From contig JACJVZ010000001.1 of assembly GCA_020637445.1 (NCBI GenBank), positions 682,001 to 746,000 on the forward strand: DNA of 64,000 nucleotides. The letters are read 5' to 3'. Below the pieces are notes generated by a model. That model worked only from the letters and a program-made list of their open reading frames with translations, was not told where the DNA came from and searched no databases. This document shows positions 34,979-44,537 of this stretch, piece after piece (position 1 is the first letter of the stretch; every line of letters begins with the position of its first letter). The stretch is from Calditrichota bacterium. GTDB lineage: Bacteria; Electryoneota; RPQS01. The position numbers and the translations under genes are program-made.

Positions 34979-35009
34979 AATCGCCGGGTTAGTCCCGGCG
35001 ATTTCTATT
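34979..35009. terminator. intrinsic terminator between convergent genes
   Basis: A 10-base perfect stem, AATCGCCGGG (34979-34988) with its complement (34994-35003), loop TTAGT, followed on the + strand by TCTATTTCT. It lies between the AAA+ gene (+) and the glycosyltransferase gene (-). Confidence 0.7.
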
Positions 35010-36030
35010 TCTGAAGTTCTGCAAGCACTCGTTCAACAGAGATTTCTCCCATGCACCAAGGTGGTCCGCCTGTCCACTTGCATCGCGCCTCCCCGTGGCC
35101 TGTCCTCGACAGACAGCAAGGAACTCCGGCAGCAAGAGCTTTGTGAGGCGCAGGGAAGTCGTAGTTGACCTGCGTGGAGCCATAGAGAACAAAAACCTTC
35201 GGGCATCCCGCGGCGACGGCAAGGAAAGAAACTCCTGTGTCATTGCCTACGGCGGCGACGCAGCTACTTAGCAATGCTGCACAATTCCTAAGCGGTTCTT
35301 CCACGACACATACCAAATTCGGATCAAGCCCGTTGAAATCTTTGATTAGCGCTTTTTCGCTTGGGCCGATGAAAACCAAAGCCCCGCGATCCGCCGAACG
35401 GGAAATCCACTCTTCCACAACCTTCCGAAAGCGCTTCACATCCCACTGCTTCGTTCTGCGTGCGGAACCGGGAATAATAGCCAGCAGAGTCTTCGCGGTC
35501 AGGTTCTTCTCATCCAACCAATTGCTTGCCCATCGTACGGTATCGTCGGCAATGCCGACACGCAAAACCGGGGTCTCAACAATGGGAGCAATAGCGCGCA
35601 GCAAGTTGAGCCTTCTTTGCACGTGATCAGGCTCAATACCCAGATCGTTGTGTACCAAATGAGTGAAGGCTCGACCTGCCAGAACTCCGCGGTATCCGAC
35701 TTTGATTGGAACATCCAACTGCATACAAAGGAGCCGGGAGCGGAAAGACGGGTGCGCACACAGGACTACGTCAAATGTCTCCGCATTCAAGGCGGCCGCA
35801 TACTTTCGGATGGCACCAAAGTTGCGGTCATTTCCTTGTTTGTCCAGAATCCACACTCTGCTCAATAGGGGATGATCCGCGACAAGCTGCTCAGCGCGCG
35901 GCGAAGTTAAGAGCTGAATCTCCGCATTTGGCCAAACAGAATTCACGGCTCCAATCAGAGCCGTCGAAAACAAGACGTCACCCAGCCACGCCGTGTCGAT
36001 GATCAGGACGCGGGAGGGGATGTTTTCCAT
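35005..36030 (-). CDS. ADP-heptose-LPS heptosyltransferase-like glycosyltransferase (GT9)
   Basis: A roughly 341-residue GT9-family enzyme that likely adds heptose or a related sugar to the LPS core at the cytoplasmic face. The N-terminus RVLIIDTAWLGDVLFSTAL, the central AIIPGSARRTKQW, and VGNDTGVSFLAVAAGCPKV with YGST are typical. The C-terminus has a Cys-containing segment (CCLSRTGHGEARC) often seen in WaaF-like members. The ATG at 36030 is chosen to match the family N-terminus; the frame also allows 36051. It overlaps the acyltransferase gene, indicating a joint LPS-assembly operon. Confidence 0.87.
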   Translation of the reverse strand: MENIPSRVLIIDTAWLGDVLFSTALIGAVNSVWPNAEIQLLTSPRAEQLVADHPLLSRVWILDKQGNDRNFGAIRKYAAALNAETFDVVLCAHPSFRSRLLCMQLDVPIKVGYRGVLAGRAFTHLVHNDLGIEPDHVQRRLNLLRAIAPIVETPVLRVGIADDTVRWASNWLDEKNLTAKTLLAIIPGSARRTKQWDVKRFRKVVEEWISRSADRGALVFIGPSEKALIKDFNGLDPNLVCVVEEPLRNCAALLSSCVAAVGNDTGVSFLAVAAGCPKVFVLYGSTQVNYDFPAPHKALAAGVPCCLSRTGHGEARCKWTGGPPWCMGEISVERVLAELQK

Positions 36031-36893
36031 CTCTTGTGCATCCAAAACCATTGTTCAGGCGCCTGCCGGACGTAAGACTCAAGTTTCGCGGTTAAAGCCG
36101 CCATGATTTGTTCTTGATCCGCTCCATCTTCGAAGTCAATGCTTTCCAACTTTCCGCGGTATTTCTCTCCGTCAATTCGCACTGAAGACATGAAGATCAC
36201 CGGCGACCCCGTGCGCAAATGAAATACGGCCGGGCCGCGCGGAGTCGAACTGAGTTGTCCGAAGAAGGGCACAAATACACCTTCTTCGTGCGCATCTTGA
36301 TCAATGAGAATCGCAACAAGCCTGTTTCGTTGAAGCGCAGAGAGCACGCCCTTAATGGCCTGTTTGCGTGGAATAATCTCAACACCTGCTTTACGTCGAA
36401 CATTGTCCAGCCACTCCTGGACGAGCTTGTTGCGTTGCGTCGTTACGACAAACGAGACCGGATAGCCAAGCCTTGCGCAAGCCGCGCCGATGATTTCCCA
36501 GTTTCCCAAATGCCCCGAGACTACAATTCCCCCTTTGCCCCCAGCGACGGCCTTGTCAAGTTCTTCTGCACCATCAAAATACAACCAGTCCCCGATGTCC
36601 TCTCTAACAACGGAAGTCGAGGTCGCCAGACTTGTTGCCACCGTCCCGAAATGTTCAAAACAGCGTCGTGCGAGTGTCCGTTTTCCAGCCTCGGGTAGGG
36701 TCGGGAATGCGCGGCTCAAATTCTGGAGAACAACACCCTTACGAATGCCCAGCCAATAGCCAAGTCGCCCCAAAGAAATACCCACGGCCCCCCTTGCCCG
36801 GCGTGGCATAAGCCCAAGCAAGCCAAACAGCCCTCGGACGGCAAAATACTGGATATGGTGGGATATTCGGTGGGGCACGGAAACTCTATTCAC
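36003..36893 (-). CDS. LpxL/HtrB-type lipid A acyltransferase
   Basis: A 296-residue membrane-associated acyltransferase of the lipid A biosynthesis family, which adds secondary acyl chains to lipid A. The catalytic H-x4-E is His128-Glu133 in SGHLGNWE. The later IDQDAHEEGVFVPFFG and PRGPA segments are characteristic. A hydrophobic N-terminal helix (about 16-28) provides anchoring. It overlaps the 5' end of the heptosyltransferase gene, so both act in LPS assembly. Its start lies 107 bases from divergent rsmB. Confidence 0.92.
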   Translation of the reverse strand: MNRVSVPHRISHHIQYFAVRGLFGLLGLMPRRARGAVGISLGRLGYWLGIRKGVVLQNLSRAFPTLPEAGKRTLARRCFEHFGTVATSLATSTSVVREDIGDWLYFDGAEELDKAVAGGKGGIVVSGHLGNWEIIGAACARLGYPVSFVVTTQRNKLVQEWLDNVRRKAGVEIIPRKQAIKGVLSALQRNRLVAILIDQDAHEEGVFVPFFGQLSSTPRGPAVFHLRTGSPVIFMSSVRIDGEKYRGKLESIDFEDGADQEQIMAALTAKLESYVRQAPEQWFWMHKRWKTSPPAS

Positions 36894-37000
36894 TTTGGCG
36901 GAGTCTAAGTAACAGAAAATCCCCTGTTAAGTCAACAGTTGGATCTTCCACAGTCTTGCGTTTCTCTCATAGAATTGCTTAATTTCACGAGGATTTATCC

Positions 37001-38347
37001 ATGCCAACGGGGACGACGGCATCATCGGCGCGAGTCGTTGCGGCAGATGCTCTGACCGAATTAGAAAAGACCGAGGAATATGCGGACGAGGTATTGTCAA
37101 AATATCTCGGATCGTCTCATTTGCGGGGTAGCGACCGCGCCTTGGCCGCCGACTTATATTGGGGGACGATCCGCTGGCGGGGCCGGCTGGACAGTATTTT
37201 GACCCCTGTGTTTCATGGTGATTATCGCCGGGCCGATCCCGTTGCGAGAATCCTGTTGCGGATGGGCGCTTATCAGCTTTACGGTCAGGATCGCATTCCC
37301 GACCATGCCGCAGTCAGTCAGACGGTCGAATTGGCCATCCAACGGCTGGGCAAGAAGGCAGGCGGACTTACAAACGCGATTCTCCGACGATTGGCTCGTG
37401 AACGCGAGCGTTGGAATACTCCGCCTGAAGGTGCGGACGATTTGGCGCGATTGTCTTTCATGTACTCGATGCCGCGCTGGATAGTGCGGGAATTGGTTGA
37501 AAGATTCGGTCAGGACGAAGCCGAACGCGCGCTGGACGTGGCCAACCACCGTCCTCCGATCAGCGTGTTTCTAATGCGTGAAGAAGATGCCGAGTCTTTC
37601 GAGCTTGAACTCGATCAACACGGAATCAAATGGGAACATTCTCCGTTCCTTGACGGGTATTACAGGCTGCATGCGCCGTCATTTCCCGTGATTCAACCTT
37701 TGCTTGATGCTGGAACGATTACTGTTCAGGATGAAAGTGCAGGTCTCGCGGCCGCTTTGCTAGATCCTCTTCCGGGCGAAAGGGTCCTCGATTTATGCGC
37801 GGCACCCGGCGGCAAAACTCTGGCGACTTGGCGTAAGATGGGCGGCAATGGTGCGATCACCGCCGTGGACGTTGACGGTTCCCGTTTGGTGCGGCTGCGC
37901 GAAAACGTCGAACGCGTCGGTGCGGACAATATTTCGGTTATTGAAGAAGACGCCACAAAGTACGGCGGCGAGCTTTATGACCGGGTCCTTGCGGATGTTC
38001 CGTGCAGTGCCACGGGATTGCTTAGAAAACAGCCTGACCTACGTTGGCGCCGCAAGAGCCACCACGTTGGACTTCAGCACGCGCTGCAGCATGAGATTTT
38101 GGATCGTGCGGCGGAGCTTGTAAAGCCGGGCGGAGTATTGGTGTATTCGACATGCAGCATTCTTCCGTCTGAAAATATCGAAATTGTACAATCTTTCCTT
38201 AAGACGCATCCGGAATTTTTACGGGAAGACGCGCGTGGATTTCTTCCGGAATCCGTAATCGGCGAGCATGGAGATCTTGAGACCTTTACTCACATACATG
38301 AAACGGACGGCGCTTTTGCAGCGCGTTTGCGGCGCATGTCCCATTAG
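37001..38347 (+). CDS. rsmB: 16S rRNA (cytosine-967-C5)-methyltransferase
   Basis: RsmB methylates C967 of 16S rRNA. The 448-residue protein has a NusB-like N-terminal domain (about 10-140), then a Rossmann-fold SAM methyltransferase: LDLCAAPGGKT motif, VLADVPCSATG with the releasing cysteine near 334, and the catalytic YSTCSI cysteine near 385. GAGGA stands 8 bases before the ATG. The 107-base gap upstream separates it from the divergent acyltransferase; only a weak promoter-like pair (TTGCGT near 36956, TTAATT near 36979) and a short CTGTT/AACAG inverted repeat (36924-36938) are visible there. Confidence 0.93.
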   Translation: MPTGTTASSARVVAADALTELEKTEEYADEVLSKYLGSSHLRGSDRALAADLYWGTIRWRGRLDSILTPVFHGDYRRADPVARILLRMGAYQLYGQDRIPDHAAVSQTVELAIQRLGKKAGGLTNAILRRLARERERWNTPPEGADDLARLSFMYSMPRWIVRELVERFGQDEAERALDVANHRPPISVFLMREEDAESFELELDQHGIKWEHSPFLDGYYRLHAPSFPVIQPLLDAGTITVQDESAGLAAALLDPLPGERVLDLCAAPGGKTLATWRKMGGNGAITAVDVDGSRLVRLRENVERVGADNISVIEEDATKYGGELYDRVLADVPCSATGLLRKQPDLRWRRKSHHVGLQHALQHEILDRAAELVKPGGVLVYSTCSILPSENIEIVQSFLKTHPEFLREDARGFLPESVIGEHGDLETFTHIHETDGAFAARLRRMSH

Positions 38348-38349
38348 CC

Positions 38350-39153
38350 ATGAATGAAAAGCGAACGTTCGTAGGCCGCCTGCGCACGTTCGTGGTGGGC
38401 GCAATACTAACAGCGGTGATACTCTTTCTTGCGGGCATGGTGACAGATTGGTTCATCATGCCCCTTTACACTCGTCATGGTGTCGAAGTACCAGTCCCTT
38501 CATTTGTAGGCTTAACTGTGCTTCAGGCGCAAACCTTGGCGGAAGAAGAAGGCTTTCGAATCGTTGAGGAACCCGCGAAGATTGGCGGAAAAGCAACTGA
38601 AGGCACGGTGCTTGAACAGCGGCCGTTGCCCGGAGCGCTTTCGAAGCCGGGACGCGTGGTCCACGTGGTTCCCGCAAAGGAAAGCTCGGGATCGGAAATC
38701 CCCGATCTCACCGGAATGGATCAGCGCTCGGCTGAGATTGAATGCAGGAATCTCGGGCTGCTGGTTTCACCTTCGGGAATTGGCTATGACTTCTCTGCAA
38801 TTGTTCCCAAAGGCGGGATAGTGCGTCAACGGCCCGAACCCGGCGCACCGGTGGTTGCGGGACAACCCGTTCAACTGACCATTTCGTTAGGACCTCGTCC
38901 AAATTGGATTGCCGTACCAACGTTGATCGATCTCTCTCTGCATGAGGCTCGCAGAGCGCTGCTCGAATCGGGGCTTCGTCTCGGCAATGTATCCCGCGAA
39001 CAAACAAACCTCGTTACGGCAGGTACGGTGATCGCGCAGAGCATTGCGTCAGGGAAGGAAGTGGAACAAAATACCGAGATCGATCTGGTCGTTGCGATAC
39101 CAAAAGCCGATGCTGACGACGAAGAAGATTCACCTCAGTCGGAAACATACTAA
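38350..39153 (+). CDS. membrane-anchored PASTA-domain protein
   Basis: A 267-residue protein with a short cytoplasmic N-terminus, one transmembrane helix (about 13-33) and three extracytoplasmic PASTA modules (about 45-112, 113-182, 183-252), each with a V/I-P-x-L/F-x-G opening and a QxPxPG-like turn. PASTA domains usually bind peptidoglycan fragments or muropeptides in Ser/Thr kinases and PBPs. Here no kinase or transpeptidase domain is fused, so it may be a wall-binding adaptor. It starts 2 bases after rsmB, and its stop overlaps the rpe start, a gene order (rsmB-PASTA-rpe) consistent with one operon. Confidence 0.88.
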   Translation: MNEKRTFVGRLRTFVVGAILTAVILFLAGMVTDWFIMPLYTRHGVEVPVPSFVGLTVLQAQTLAEEEGFRIVEEPAKIGGKATEGTVLEQRPLPGALSKPGRVVHVVPAKESSGSEIPDLTGMDQRSAEIECRNLGLLVSPSGIGYDFSAIVPKGGIVRQRPEPGAPVVAGQPVQLTISLGPRPNWIAVPTLIDLSLHEARRALLESGLRLGNVSREQTNLVTAGTVIAQSIASGKEVEQNTEIDLVVAIPKADADDEEDSPQSETY

Positions 39154-39827
39154 TGTCTCGATCATCAGAAACTCATACACATATCGCTCCCTCGCTGCTG
39201 GCCGCGGATTTCCTGCACCTTGAAGACGAGATAAGACGGTGTGAAGCCGCAGGGCTGACTGTGTTGCACTTGGACGTTATGGACGGCCACTTCGTACCGA
39301 ATTTGACTTTCGGTCCGCCCGTGATCAGACAGATTCGGTCGATAACGAAGCTCGAACTTGACGTTCATTTGATGATTGAAAAGCCGGAGCTTTCCATAGC
39401 TGATTACGCAAGGGCAGGTGCGGACGCGATCACGGTTCATGCCGAAGTTAGTCCTCATTTGCACCGCACTCTGGCCAACATAAAAGAGCTTGGCTGCCGC
39501 GCGGGCGTCGCACTGAACCCTTCAACTCCGACGGCACACGTCGAGCACGTGCTTCCACTTTGTGATATTGTCTTAGTCATGAGCGTGAATCCGGGATTCG
39601 GCGGTCAAAAGTTTATTCCCGTCGCGTTAGAAAAGCTCGCTTCACTGCGAGTACTACAACAGTCTGGCCGTGGGGATTTTATGCTCTCCGTGGACGGAGG
39701 CGTCGATCCCGTGACATCGCCTTCGGTTGTCGAGGCAGGCGCGGAGCGGCTGGTGACGGGAAGTGCGCTGTTTGGCAAGGATTTCGACAAGAATCTATTG
39801 GACCTCCAGCGGGCTGCCGGATGTTGA
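39153..39827 (+). CDS. rpe: ribulose-phosphate 3-epimerase
   Basis: Rpe interconverts ribulose-5-phosphate and xylulose-5-phosphate in the pentose phosphate pathway. The 224-residue TIM barrel shows IAPSLLAADF, the metal-binding LHLDVMDGHFVPN, DVHLMIEKP and the phosphate-loop MSVNPGFGGQKF, all diagnostic. A late DGG in VDGGVDP completes the active site. Its ATG shares a base with the PASTA stop, and its own end overlaps the MBL gene by 7 bases. Confidence 0.95.
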   Translation: MSRSSETHTHIAPSLLAADFLHLEDEIRRCEAAGLTVLHLDVMDGHFVPNLTFGPPVIRQIRSITKLELDVHLMIEKPELSIADYARAGADAITVHAEVSPHLHRTLANIKELGCRAGVALNPSTPTAHVEHVLPLCDIVLVMSVNPGFGGQKFIPVALEKLASLRVLQQSGRGDFMLSVDGGVDPVTSPSVVEAGAERLVTGSALFGKDFDKNLLDLQRAAGC

Positions 39828-40447
39828 AAATTGATTCATGGATGGTCGGACCGTTTGCCATGAACACAATAGTTGCTTGGTGCGACGAAACGAGAGAAGC
39901 CATTTGGTTCGATCCGGGCGCCGAAGCATTTGATGTTTTGAGTTGGTTGGAATCGAATAGAATAAAAGTGACGCGAATCGTCAATACCCATGGACACGTC
40001 GATCATATCGCGGAGAACGGTATTGCGAAAAAGGCGCTGGGAGTCCCGCTGTGTATTCACCCACTCGACAGACCCAAGTTGCTCGATCCGGCCTTAAATC
40101 TTTCAGTGTTCACCGGGGAGGCGGTAACCTCGCCTGATGCCGACGAACTCTTGAACGAAGGGGACACGCTAAGTTTCGGCAAACTTTCGTTTAAGCTCTA
40201 TCACGTTCCCGGACATTCTCCGGGCTCTCTTGTTTTTTTTCACGAAGGCACTTTGATCGCGGGCGACACGTTGTTTCAGGGTTCCGTAGGCCGCACGGAT
40301 TTCCCCGATTCAGACGAGCAGCAGCTTTACACTGCAATTCGTGAAAAGATTTACGCATTACCGGACGAGACGGTTGTCTATCCCGGCCACGGAGACCCAA
40401 CCACCGTTGGATACGAAAAGCAGTACAATCCATTCGTCAGAGCTTGA
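39821..40447 (+). CDS. MBL-fold hydrolase, glyoxalase II-like
   Basis: A 208-residue metallo-beta-lactamase fold protein with the complete glyoxalase II-type metal site: THGHVDH (about 56-62), GHSPGS, the bridging aspartate in IAGDTLF, and YPGHGDPT. The size matches the short YcbL-like group of glyoxalase II-related hydrolases, which lack the C-terminal substrate domain. A hydroxyacylglutathione-hydrolase-like thioesterase activity is likely by family, but unproven. Its start overlaps rpe by 7 bases. Confidence 0.85.
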   Translation: MLKIDSWMVGPFAMNTIVAWCDETREAIWFDPGAEAFDVLSWLESNRIKVTRIVNTHGHVDHIAENGIAKKALGVPLCIHPLDRPKLLDPALNLSVFTGEAVTSPDADELLNEGDTLSFGKLSFKLYHVPGHSPGSLVFFHEGTLIAGDTLFQGSVGRTDFPDSDEQQLYTAIREKIYALPDETVVYPGHGDPTTVGYEKQYNPFVRA

Positions 40448-40460
40448 TCCGAGTCAGCAG

Positions 40461-41366
40461 TTGCTTATTGAGGATTGGCTCCGCGCGCGCCGATACGAAC
40501 GACAATTGGCCGACAATACCGTTCGATCTTATCGTCGGGACTTGTTTGCCGTCGCGCGTGCTCTGGCTGCGGAAGGAACCCAACTTGAAGGGGCAAGTGC
40601 TGGCGGTCTCCGAAATGTACTGGAAAGTCTTGCGACGGCATCGTCGCGCTCAGACAATCGCCGACTTGCTTCCGTTCGAAACTTCTACAAGTGGTTGCTT
40701 CGCGAGCGGCGGATTGACAAGAGCCCTGCCGAGGAATTGCATGTAGCCAAGACTGGCCGGGTGCTTCCCAAAGTCGTTACGCTCGAGTTCATTGAATCAT
40801 TGCTTCAGCAGATCCGAGACGATGAACCTGTTTCGCTCCGGGATCGCGCAATCGTCGAGCTGGCATACTCTTCAGGGCTGCGTGTGTCTGAACTCTGCTC
40901 ACTACGTCTGTCGCATTTCAACTCTGCGGAAAATGTGCTCAGAATTCGCGGAAAAGGCGGCAAGGAACGTCTTTGTCCTTTTGGCGAACCGGCACGACGC
41001 GCGGTCGCGCAATACTTGACATTCGGACGTGCTCGAATAAAAAGCAAATCAAATCAAAGCGAGCCTGTTCCGCTCCCGCCGCGCGCGGAGGATTTTGTTT
41101 TCTTGTCCCGTCACGGGAATCCAATGACACGGTTTGGCTGTGCGCAGATCTTAAGACAGCTTTGTGCACAGGCAGGTTACAGCACCCACATCACCCCTCA
41201 CACTCTTCGTCATAGCTTTGCAACCCATCTTCTTGAAGGAGGAGCCGACTTGCGCGTCGTCCAGGAACTCCTCGGTCATTCATCCATCTCCACGACTGAA
41301 ATCTATACACATCTCGACCGGGAATATTTGTCGGAAGTTGTGCGCTCGTTTCATCCGCGAGGTTAA
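40461..41366 (+). CDS. XerC/XerD-type tyrosine recombinase
   Basis: A roughly 301-residue recombinase with the length and layout of XerC/D, which resolve chromosome dimers at dif. The N-terminal core-binding domain has NTVRSYRRDL. Catalytic residues are in place: Arg near 141 in GLRVSELC, a lysine in GKGGKER, HTLRHSFATH, LGHSSISTT and the nucleophile Tyr near 282 in IYTHLD. The frame is open back to 40341, but that would overlap the MBL gene by 107 bases; the TTG at 40461 gives the family length. The housekeeping context (rpe, dacB) argues against a mobile integrase. Confidence 0.88.
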   Translation: MLIEDWLRARRYERQLADNTVRSYRRDLFAVARALAAEGTQLEGASAGGLRNVLESLATASSRSDNRRLASVRNFYKWLLRERRIDKSPAEELHVAKTGRVLPKVVTLEFIESLLQQIRDDEPVSLRDRAIVELAYSSGLRVSELCSLRLSHFNSAENVLRIRGKGGKERLCPFGEPARRAVAQYLTFGRARIKSKSNQSEPVPLPPRAEDFVFLSRHGNPMTRFGCAQILRQLCAQAGYSTHITPHTLRHSFATHLLEGGADLRVVQELLGHSSISTTEIYTHLDREYLSEVVRSFHPRG

Positions 41367-41376
41367 GGTTATCTCG

Positions 41377-42822
41377 TTGTTTAGTCCCCACGGTTTGTTT
41401 GGAATTGTTCTGGTTCTTCTTTCGATCGTACCTGCGATTGCTGCGGATGTTCCGCGCGGCGTTGATTCGCTGCTCAGGCAGGACCCGTTGATCGGAACTT
41501 CATGGAGCATTTTGTTTGCGGACGCCACGTCAGGGCAAACAATTCTCGACGTCGACAGCGACAGATTGCTTACGCCGGCCTCGTTGACTAAACTGTGGAC
41601 GACTTCAACGGCATTTTCCTATCTTGGAGCGGACTTCAAGTTTGAAACAAGAGTGACAGCGGCATCAAGGCCCGACTCCAAAGGAACAATTTCCGGTGAT
41701 CTGCAGATCCATTGCGACGGCGATCCGATGTTCGAGCTTAAATTGCGCAGAGGACACCGTAGAACGGCGCAGGATGAAATCGCAGAAGAACTTTACGGAC
41801 AAGGAATCCGCGAAATCACAGGCAACTTAACGGTCGACGTATCCGGCTACAAACGCACTTGTGGAAACGGTGTTTGGGAAATGGGCGATTTGCGGGAGGG
41901 TTTCGCGCCCGCCGTGGACGGAGTCGGGTTCAACAGCAATGTTTGCAACGTCGAGATTGCACCGGGTGCTCACGAGGGCGATAGCGCAGTCGTAACCTTT
42001 GATCCTTCTTACGCGCCAATTACGGTCGAAAACCTGGTGCTTACAGCTTCGCGTGGAAACGACAGTTGGATTGAGTACAGCGTCACACCGTGCCGGGACG
42101 AACTTGAAATCAGCGGCTTGATGGCGCAGGGAGACTCGCCGCAGTATATTTGGTTTCCGATCCAAGAGCCCGCGGTGTACTTTGGGCTTGCGATCAAGGA
42201 GGCTTTGTCTCGACACGGTATACGCGTTGCAGGCGACGTCAGCGTGTCGCGTTCAGAGTCACCTCTTCCTGCAACGCTCTACGTTCACGAGTCACCTCCG
42301 CTTGCAGAAATCGCAGCGATTGTAAACAAGGATAGCGACAATTATCTTGCGGAATACCTGCTGTCCAAAGTAGGACAGAAGATGTATGGTCACGGATCTA
42401 CAGAGTCGGGATTGCGAGCAGTGCAAAGATTCGCCCGTGAACGCGGAATACAGCGGTCGCAATTCTCGCTGGAAGACGGCTGTGGACTTTCTCGCCAGAA
42501 TATCGTATCGGCACATGCCATCGTCAGGCTCCTAAGCTACATGTCGACCACAGAAAACGCCGACGCGTTTGAGGCGACGCTTTCTCAATCTGGCGTTGAC
42601 GGGACGATTTCCAATCGTCTTTCAACCGAAGGCATGCTCGGGAGAGTCCGGGCGAAAACGGGGACAATGACGAACGTGTCCGGACTGGCAGGCTATATTG
42701 GATTAGACGACGGAAGAAAAATCGCGTTTGCAATTTTAAGCAACAATTTCCGTTGTTCGCGCAATTACGTAAGAAATACACAAGACAATATCGTTCGCGA
42801 AGTATATCGAGCGATAAACTGA
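41377..42822 (+). CDS. dacB: D-alanyl-D-alanine carboxypeptidase/endopeptidase (PBP4, S13 family)
   Basis: A periplasmic penicillin-binding protein that trims or opens peptidoglycan cross-links. The 481-residue product starts at a TTG with AAGG about 8 bases upstream, giving a signal peptide (FGIVLVLLSIVPAIAA). The S13 motifs are complete: Ser69-x2-Lys72 in PASLTKL, SDN (about 320-322) and KTG (about 427-429). The large insertion between the first two motifs is typical of PBP4. The frame stays open into xer, but those residues do not fit the family. The gap after xer is 10 bases. Confidence 0.92.
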   Translation: MFSPHGLFGIVLVLLSIVPAIAADVPRGVDSLLRQDPLIGTSWSILFADATSGQTILDVDSDRLLTPASLTKLWTTSTAFSYLGADFKFETRVTAASRPDSKGTISGDLQIHCDGDPMFELKLRRGHRRTAQDEIAEELYGQGIREITGNLTVDVSGYKRTCGNGVWEMGDLREGFAPAVDGVGFNSNVCNVEIAPGAHEGDSAVVTFDPSYAPITVENLVLTASRGNDSWIEYSVTPCRDELEISGLMAQGDSPQYIWFPIQEPAVYFGLAIKEALSRHGIRVAGDVSVSRSESPLPATLYVHESPPLAEIAAIVNKDSDNYLAEYLLSKVGQKMYGHGSTESGLRAVQRFARERGIQRSQFSLEDGCGLSRQNIVSAHAIVRLLSYMSTTENADAFEATLSQSGVDGTISNRLSTEGMLGRVRAKTGTMTNVSGLAGYIGLDDGRKIAFAILSNNFRCSRNYVRNTQDNIVREVYRAIN

Positions 42823-42828
42823 ATTAGA

Positions 42829-43875
42829 ATGAGTAACAAACCAATTGTCGAATGCGTGCCTAATATCTCTGAAGGTCGGGACCGCGCGAAGATAGACCGG
42901 ATTGCCGGAGTAGTGAACGACGTCAGCGGCGTGAAACTTTTGGACGTGGATCCAAACGGAGATTACAACCGTTGTGTGATTACGTACGCCGGTGAACCGG
43001 AAGCATGTATCGAAGCTACGTTTCGACTGACCGCGGCGGCATACGAGGAAATCGACATGACCACGCAAAAAGGCGAGCATCCGCGCAGCGGTGCAGTCGA
43101 CGTTGCGCCATTTGTGCCCGTGCGAAACATTTCAATGGCGGAGTGTGCCGATTTGTCGAAACAATACGGCCGGCGCGTCGGCGAAGAGTTGGGCCTCCCG
43201 GTGTTTTTGTATGAAGCTGCCGCGTCGCGTCCGGAACGTAAGAACCTCGCGAAGGTCCGTAAAGGCGAGTATGAGGCTCTACCGGAGAAAATGGCGAGCC
43301 CCGACTGGGTTCCGGATTTCGGTCCGCACAAGTTTAACGCCAAATTTGGCTGCGTAATAACCGGAGCGAGATTTTTTCTCGTTGCATACAACGTGAATGT
43401 TCGCACAAGTGACGTTGAAAGCGTTCACGACATGGCACTCCATATTCGCCAGATGGGCTGGCCGCTCAAACATGATGACGGTACGACAGTTTTGAACGCC
43501 ACGGGGAAAACGGTACATCATCCCGGTCCGCTTCAGAACTGCAAGGCAATGGGTGTGTACCTGGATCAAGAGAAATTCTGTCAAGTGTCGATAAACTTGA
43601 CCAATTATCTTATCTCGGCTCCGCACATTGCATTTGAGCAGGTGAAATATGAGGCGAAATCGCGCGGCCTCGAAGTATTTGGTTCCGAAGTCGTAGGACT
43701 GATTCCGTTAGAGGCGTTGGTGTTGGCTTCGGAATACTATGTGTGGCGTGACAAGACTGAGCGGCCAAAGAGTGAGGCTGCGACTATTGCGCTTGTTGAG
43801 GAGAAGTTGGGGCTTTCGTCTTTCAACTCTTTTGATCCGCGCAAGAAGATTATCGAATACGCAATTGCAGAATAG
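42829..43875 (+). CDS. ftcD: glutamate formimidoyltransferase
   Basis: FtcD transfers a formimino (or formyl) group from N-formimino-glutamate to tetrahydrofolate, the last step of one histidine-degradation route. The 348-residue monofunctional protein has ECVPNISEGR at the N-terminus, GDYNRCVITYAG, HPRSGAVDVAPFVP and a LIPLEAL segment near the end. The cyclodeaminase activity is supplied by the next gene instead of by fusion. No hutH, hutU or hutI is in the window. Confidence 0.93.
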   Translation: MSNKPIVECVPNISEGRDRAKIDRIAGVVNDVSGVKLLDVDPNGDYNRCVITYAGEPEACIEATFRLTAAAYEEIDMTTQKGEHPRSGAVDVAPFVPVRNISMAECADLSKQYGRRVGEELGLPVFLYEAAASRPERKNLAKVRKGEYEALPEKMASPDWVPDFGPHKFNAKFGCVITGARFFLVAYNVNVRTSDVESVHDMALHIRQMGWPLKHDDGTTVLNATGKTVHHPGPLQNCKAMGVYLDQEKFCQVSINLTNYLISAPHIAFEQVKYEAKSRGLEVFGSEVVGLIPLEALVLASEYYVWRDKTERPKSEAATIALVEEKLGLSSFNSFDPRKKIIEYAIAE

Positions 43876-43883
43876 GAACTGAT

Positions 43884-44537
43884 ATGTCAAACATGCCTGA
43901 CATGCCCGCAAAGCTAATCTATCAACCCGTGACGGGTTTTGTCGAACAACTTGCATCGAAATCGCCCGCACCCGGCGGCGGCAGTGCGGCAGCACTTTCA
44001 GGTGCGATTGGCGCTGCTCTTCTCGTAATGGTGTGCGAGTTTACAATCGGCAAGAAAGGATTTGAAGCAGTCAACGACGAGATCACTCGAACGAAGGATT
44101 CAATCGATCCCATACGTCACAAATTGACGGCACAAGTCGATGAAGATACGTGGGCCTTTTCAAGATTTAGAGTGGCCAACAGGTTGCCGGAATCGACAGA
44201 ATCTGAAAAGGCGATAAAAGAAAAGGAAGTCGCGGAGTCTGCGGCTCTGACGATCGAAGTCCCGCGCCAAACGATGCTCTTGTGCAGAGATGCCCTGAGA
44301 CAGGCGGAAGGAGTGATTTCAAAAGGCAATCCCAACACAGTATCGGATGCTGCAACCGGCGCAGAAATGCTGCTTGCGGGACTTGAAGGAGCGGCGAACA
44401 ATGTGTTGATTAACTTGACAGGCCGCAAAGATCAACAAGCAGAGGGCTTGCGCTCCGAGGTGGCGAGTTGCAGATCAGAGACGCGGTCGACAATTGTCCA
44501 TTTGAGAGAGATAGTCGAGCAGAAGCTGCGTGGCTAA
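43884..44537 (+). CDS. fchA: cyclodeaminase/cyclohydrolase family protein (FchA-like)
   Basis: A 217-residue helical protein of the formiminotransferase-cyclodeaminase / methenyl-THF cyclohydrolase family. The SPAPGGGSAAALSGAIGAAL motif at about 27-46 is the family signature, and the remaining long amphipathic helices are typical. With FtcD it would convert 5-formimino-THF to 5,10-methenyl-THF with ammonia release. It lies 8 bases after ftcD, and its last 8 bases overlap mutL. Confidence 0.88.
   Translation: MSNMPDMPAKLIYQPVTGFVEQLASKSPAPGGGSAAALSGAIGAALLVMVCEFTIGKKGFEAVNDEITRTKDSIDPIRHKLTAQVDEDTWAFSRFRVANRLPESTESEKAIKEKEVAESAALTIEVPRQTMLLCRDALRQAEGVISKGNPNTVSDAATGAEMLLAGLEGAANNVLINLTGRKDQQAEGLRSEVASCRSETRSTIVHLREIVEQKLRG

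Noticed and set aside
40341..41366. Possible phage or integron integrase
   Set aside because: The length and motifs match XerC/D, the neighbours are housekeeping genes, and there are no attachment sites or mobile genes.
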